Positions 5,631-7,858 of a stretch of 7,858 nucleotides of DNA are shown piece by piece. How positions within the stretch are numbered: position 1 is the stretch's first letter; each line of letters begins with the position of its first letter. Both the position numbers and the translations under genes were made by a program. Source of the DNA: Faucicola sp902506215. Lineage in GTDB: Bacteria > Pseudomonadota > Gammaproteobacteria > Pseudomonadales > Moraxellaceae. The notes under the pieces are model-generated. The model saw nothing but the letters and a program-made list of their open reading frames with translations, was not told where the DNA came from and did not search any database. The DNA lies in contig CP069433.1 of the NCBI GenBank assembly GCA_016888885.1, forward strand, positions 1 to 7,858. The letters run 5' to 3'.

Positions 5631-6956
5631 ATGTTATTAAAAAATAGATTCCTGCAAATTACGATATTAATAGTAGTTTTACAGCAAATTTTATTAGCTA
5701 TTTCAACTTATCTAATAGCTATTGCTGGCGCCTCATTAGGAAGCGGTAAAGCTAAAGAAACATTATTTTATATAATATGGTTTTTTATTACTGCTTTATT
5801 GTCTTATATAAGTAGTTCTTTTAATAATTTTCTAATAGTTAAATTAAAAAATTCATTATGGAAAAATTACATTGAATTTTTATTTAACAAGCATGGCAAT
5901 AATCAAAAATTTAATACTATTGATAATAAAAATCAGCTTACGGCTTGGTTAAATGGTGAGGCTAACTTAACTTTAGAAGAGCTATCTTATTTCATCATAG
6001 ATACCGTTTCTATGTACTTGAATGTTATTTTTACATTCGCGGTATTTATCTTTACGTTAGGGCATGTCTATTCTGCAATAATAGCTATCTCTTTATTAGT
6101 TTCTTTAATTCTAGTTTCGATATTAAATAAAAAAATAAAAAATTTGGCTAACAGAAGTCAATCTGAGAGACTAAGTGTTAATACTTACTTAGCTGCTCAT
6201 TGGGATTATTTGTTGAACAGTAACATTGTATTTAAAAATAGATCAGACAAGAAATTAAATTTTAAATTAGAAAGTCTCTTCAATACCTTAGAAAAATATA
6301 CAGTTTGGGAGCAAGTAGTAGCTACAATACCAATTTTAATTAGCGTTCCTTTGTTGGTGTTTTACATTTTTTCCAATCAATCAATCCATAATTTAGCTGA
6401 GTTAGGCGTACTTTTAGCTGTTTTACCAAGGACATTGCAATTATTAGGAAATGTTCACGGGTTAAGTATTAGTAATAGCAAGTTGATATTTATTAGGTCA
6501 AAGTATAATCAATTACTGAATTTTTCTTTAAATGAGAATTTGCTTGAAAACAATATTACAAGTCAAAATATACAAATATTTGACAACAATCTAAAGCGAT
6601 ACATTAGTATTAAAGATCTAATTGAAATTATTAAAGGTAAAAGATATTTCGGTAGAATACAGATAACTGGGGATAATGGCTCAGGTAAATCATCTCTGAT
6701 AAAGATATTAAAGGATTATGAGACAAATTCGGTACTTATATCACCTGAAACAGATTTCCATTTTCAGGAATCTAAATCTTCTACAGGACAAAAACAATTG
6801 GAAAAAATAAATTTCTTTCTTCAAGAGAACTTTGATGTGGTCTTTTTAGACGAATGGTCAGCAAACTTAGATAAAAATAATATCAATAAAATTGATGATA
6901 TTTTAGAGAATGCATCAAGAAATAAATTACTGATTGAAATCATTCATAGAAATTAG
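5631..6956 (+). CDS. Compact ABC half-transporter, likely peptide exporter/immunity
   Basis: Inner-membrane ABC protein with a fused N-terminal membrane domain and C-terminal ATPase. About six hydrophobic segments are visible, near residues 10-30, 45-68, 123-143, 145-165, 230-250 and 258-275. The ATPase shows Walker A GDNGSGKS (near 349-356 counted from the in-frame TTG at 5625), signature STGQKQ, Walker B VVFLDE, D-loop SANLD and H-loop His in IIHRN at the very end. It has no C39 peptidase, so it does not cut a leader itself. At 441 residues it is far shorter than usual (about 570-600), because Walker A and signature are only about 28 residues apart and the helical subdomain is nearly absent. 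The ATG at 5631 is preferred to the TTG. The ribosome site is poor, which suggests coupling to the upstream gene. Export of the cassette peptide and self-protection are inferred from context. Confidence 0.8.
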   Translation: MLLKNRFLQITILIVVLQQILLAISTYLIAIAGASLGSGKAKETLFYIIWFFITALLSYISSSFNNFLIVKLKNSLWKNYIEFLFNKHGNNQKFNTIDNKNQLTAWLNGEANLTLEELSYFIIDTVSMYLNVIFTFAVFIFTLGHVYSAIIAISLLVSLILVSILNKKIKNLANRSQSERLSVNTYLAAHWDYLLNSNIVFKNRSDKKLNFKLESLFNTLEKYTVWEQVVATIPILISVPLLVFYIFSNQSIHNLAELGVLLAVLPRTLQLLGNVHGLSISNSKLIFIRSKYNQLLNFSLNENLLENNITSQNIQIFDNNLKRYISIKDLIEIIKGKRYFGRIQITGDNGSGKSSLIKILKDYETNSVLISPETDFHFQESKSSTGQKQLEKINFFLQENFDVVFLDEWSANLDKNNINKIDDILENASRNKLLIEIIHRN

Positions 6957-7010
6957 TACACAAAGTATGATTGATTACAGGATTAATTTTTTATAATTTT
7001 TAAGTTATTT

Positions 7011-7379
7011 TTATTTTCCGACAGCTCTTTGCCATGAACTGGGCAAACGACAATAAGCAGTTTTATTGCCTATTGAACTTTGCCCATAATTACACTCATC
7101 AATCAACACCTTCACACAAGCTACCTTATTACACCGCTTAAAATCTGCTCCTGTCTCACGTTCTAGCAAAGCAAGCTCTGCCCTACGTTCTTTCACTTCA
7201 TCAAGGGATGGAACAAACCACAGCGTAAATGACAGTATCAATAAGAACGATAAAATCAGACTGCCGCCAACAATAGAAGCCATCTTTAGCCCTAGCGTTT
7301 CCTGTATCTTGCTAGTGGCATTATCGATCAACGCTGACGAATCCTTGATTAGCTTAATATCTGAAGTTACGCAGACCAA
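7011..7379 (-). pseudogene. mobB: C-terminal fragment of mobB, cut off by a MITE-like insertion
   Basis: The frame that follows the inserted element encodes IKLIKDSSALIDNATSKIQETLG, then a strong membrane segment (MASIVGGSLILSFLLILSFT and onward to VP), a charged helix, and a short Cys-containing tail (RCNKVACVK, DECNYG). It joins the upstream fragment exactly in frame (DYI|KLIK) when the 102-bp element and one 7-bp duplication are removed, giving a protein of about 230 residues. As it stands, it could only start at a TTG inside the element with no visible ribosome site, so this half is probably poorly or not translated. The intact protein would be a membrane-anchored mobilization accessory. 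Confidence 0.75.
7354..7360. repeat. Target site duplication, left copy
   Basis: TTAATAT directly abuts the left terminal repeat of the 102-bp element and is repeated at 7463-7469 on the other side. It is part of the original mobB coding sequence (minus strand ATATTAA). Confidence 0.8.
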
Positions 7380-7462
7380 TAGTATTTTGTGGTTCTAAAT
7401 CACTTAAAAGTACAATATCTTGTGGTCAAAATTTTAAAAAATAGCCTTTTGCGTAACTTCAG
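7361..7462. mobile_element. 102-bp MITE-like element inside mobB
   Basis: Perfect 13-bp terminal inverted repeats, CTGAAGTTACGCA (7361-7373) and TGCGTAACTTCAG (7450-7462), bound a non-coding AT-rich core. The flanks carry a 7-bp direct repeat TTAATAT (7354-7360 and 7463-7469), the target duplication. Removing the element with one copy restores the mobB frame, which confirms a recent clean insertion. No transposase is encoded, so it must have been moved in trans by a related insertion sequence. I cannot assign the IS family from the repeats alone. Confidence 0.85.
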
Positions 7463-7812
7463 TTAATATAATCAAAGGTCACACGGCTGGCATCATTTTT
7501 CAAATCGCTGATACCTGCATGAATACCACGATCGACCCCATTTCTTACTTGTTGCTCAAGGGGAAGTCCTAGGCTTTGGTGAACCGTATTATTTATCCCA
7601 CGTAATACCGCTGTCTCTAACTCCTTGGCAGACTTTAAATTCTCGACTTTTAAGCCCTTGATGGTTTCTAGCTGTTGTTCAACGGTGGTGGCTAATTGGG
7701 TGATCTGTTTAGTTTGGGTGGTAATAACCGCTTGCTGTTGCTTGGTCTGTTCAACCAACTGCTCAATAGTTGCCATCATCATAAACAGGCGCTCATCGTT
7801 ATTCATGCTCAT
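7459..7812 (-). CDS. mobB: MobB N-terminal part, truncated by insertion
   Basis: Starts at the ATG overlapping the mobA stop (ATGA, 7812-7809) and encodes 117 residues. Residues 14 to about 60 are a Gln/Thr-rich coiled coil (TKQQQAVITTQTKQITQLAT). Then come a charged helix and a Gly/Asp-containing region (NGVDRGIHAGISDLKND). The stop codon arises at the border of the inserted element: ATTAA from the target plus C/TGA from the terminal repeat. The original frame continued as IKLIKDSS at 7353 and below. Position after mobA and the coiled-coil plus membrane-anchor architecture fit MobB of related MOBQ plasmids. Without the anchor, the truncated product is probably cytosolic, and transfer efficiency may be reduced rather than abolished (inference). 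Confidence 0.7.
   Translation of the reverse strand: MSMNNDERLFMMMATIEQLVEQTKQQQAVITTQTKQITQLATTVEQQLETIKGLKVENLKSAKELETAVLRGINNTVHQSLGLPLEQQVRNGVDRGIHAGISDLKNDASRVTFDYIN
7463..7469. repeat. Target site duplication, right copy
   Basis: Second copy of TTAATAT, directly after the right terminal repeat. Read on the minus strand, it supplies the last codons of the truncated mobB before the element-derived stop. Confidence 0.8.
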
Positions 7813-7858
7813 GGACTAAATCCTATCTCATTATCGTAGTCGGGTCGTATCTTCGCTT
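7809..7858 (-). CDS. mobA: C-terminal end of mobA across the circular seam
   Basis: If base 7858 is joined to base 1, the open frame of mobA runs on as codons for QAKIRPDYDNEIGFSP and stops at TGA (7811-7809). The stop overlaps the ATG of the next gene (7812-7810) in an ATGA arrangement, a common sign of translational coupling inside a mob operon. Neither the continued frame nor the overlap is expected by chance. I therefore read this as the last 16 codons of the relaxase rather than non-coding sequence. It depends on the window being a complete circle, which the sequence supports but does not prove. Confidence 0.82.
   Translation of the reverse strand, partial: AKIRPDYDNEIGFSP

Noticed and set aside
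5631..6956. SbmA/BacA-type peptide importer
   Set aside because: The protein carries its own ATPase motifs and a six-segment exporter-like membrane domain, whereas SbmA lacks an ATPase.
7625..7819. 64-codon plus-strand Cys/Val-rich frame
   Set aside because: Antisense to mobB. The Cys and Val runs come from complementing its Gln/Thr-rich coiled coil.

Overview
The window looks like a complete small mobilizable plasmid of 7,858 bp, opened inside its relaxase gene. Joining the last base to the first continues the mobA frame for 16 more codons to a stop that overlaps the start of the next gene by 4 nt (ATGA). That is strong internal evidence of circularity. The host is probably a member of the Moraxellaceae (Moraxella, or less likely Acinetobacter or Psychrobacter). 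This rests on a RepM-like Rep_3 initiator with 21-bp iterons, a MobA/MobL (MOBQ) relaxase with divergent mobC and downstream mobB, a vapD gene beside the mob genes, and an AT-rich genome. The host is inferred from family resemblance only.

Layout. Positions 1-1201 and 7809-7858 (minus) carry mobA, followed downstream by mobB (7812-7011, minus). mobB is split by a 102-bp MITE-like element with 13-bp perfect terminal inverted repeats and a 7-bp target duplication. Removing the element and one duplication copy restores one frame of about 230 codons. Positions 1202-1485 hold the likely oriT and the mobC promoter. Positions 1486-2246 (plus) carry mobC and vapD with a 4-nt overlap. Two small plus-strand genes of unknown function follow (2316-2555 and 2610-2828), separated by a terminator. 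The rep gene (3937-2831, minus) converges on them. Upstream of rep lie its operator and promoter, four tandem 21-bp iterons plus a partial fifth, a DnaA box and a very AT-rich origin and spacer (about 4000-4760).

The most interesting part is 4640-6956 (plus). This very AT-rich cargo cassette has its own good promoter, a 40-codon gene for a small peptide ending ...PPRPPVTPWRW, a 15-bp perfect hairpin terminator, a 213-aa protein resembling the DUF6875 family, and a compact ABC half-transporter. The order of small peptide, leaky terminator, accessory protein and exporter is that of a peptide bacteriocin or RiPP cluster. No standard RiPP modification enzyme or C39 leader peptidase is present. 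The peptide C-terminus resembles eukaryotic proline-rich antimicrobial peptides (PRPP-type). My working hypothesis is an undescribed plasmid-borne antimicrobial peptide system, with the ABC protein giving export and self-protection. An alternative reading, in which the peptide is a ribosome-stalling leader controlling the two downstream genes, is also recorded.

How it works together: Rep with its iterons maintains the plasmid. MobA, MobC and oriT (with MobB disrupted) would allow mobilization by a helper conjugation system. vapD and the peptide cassette are the likely stability or competition functions.
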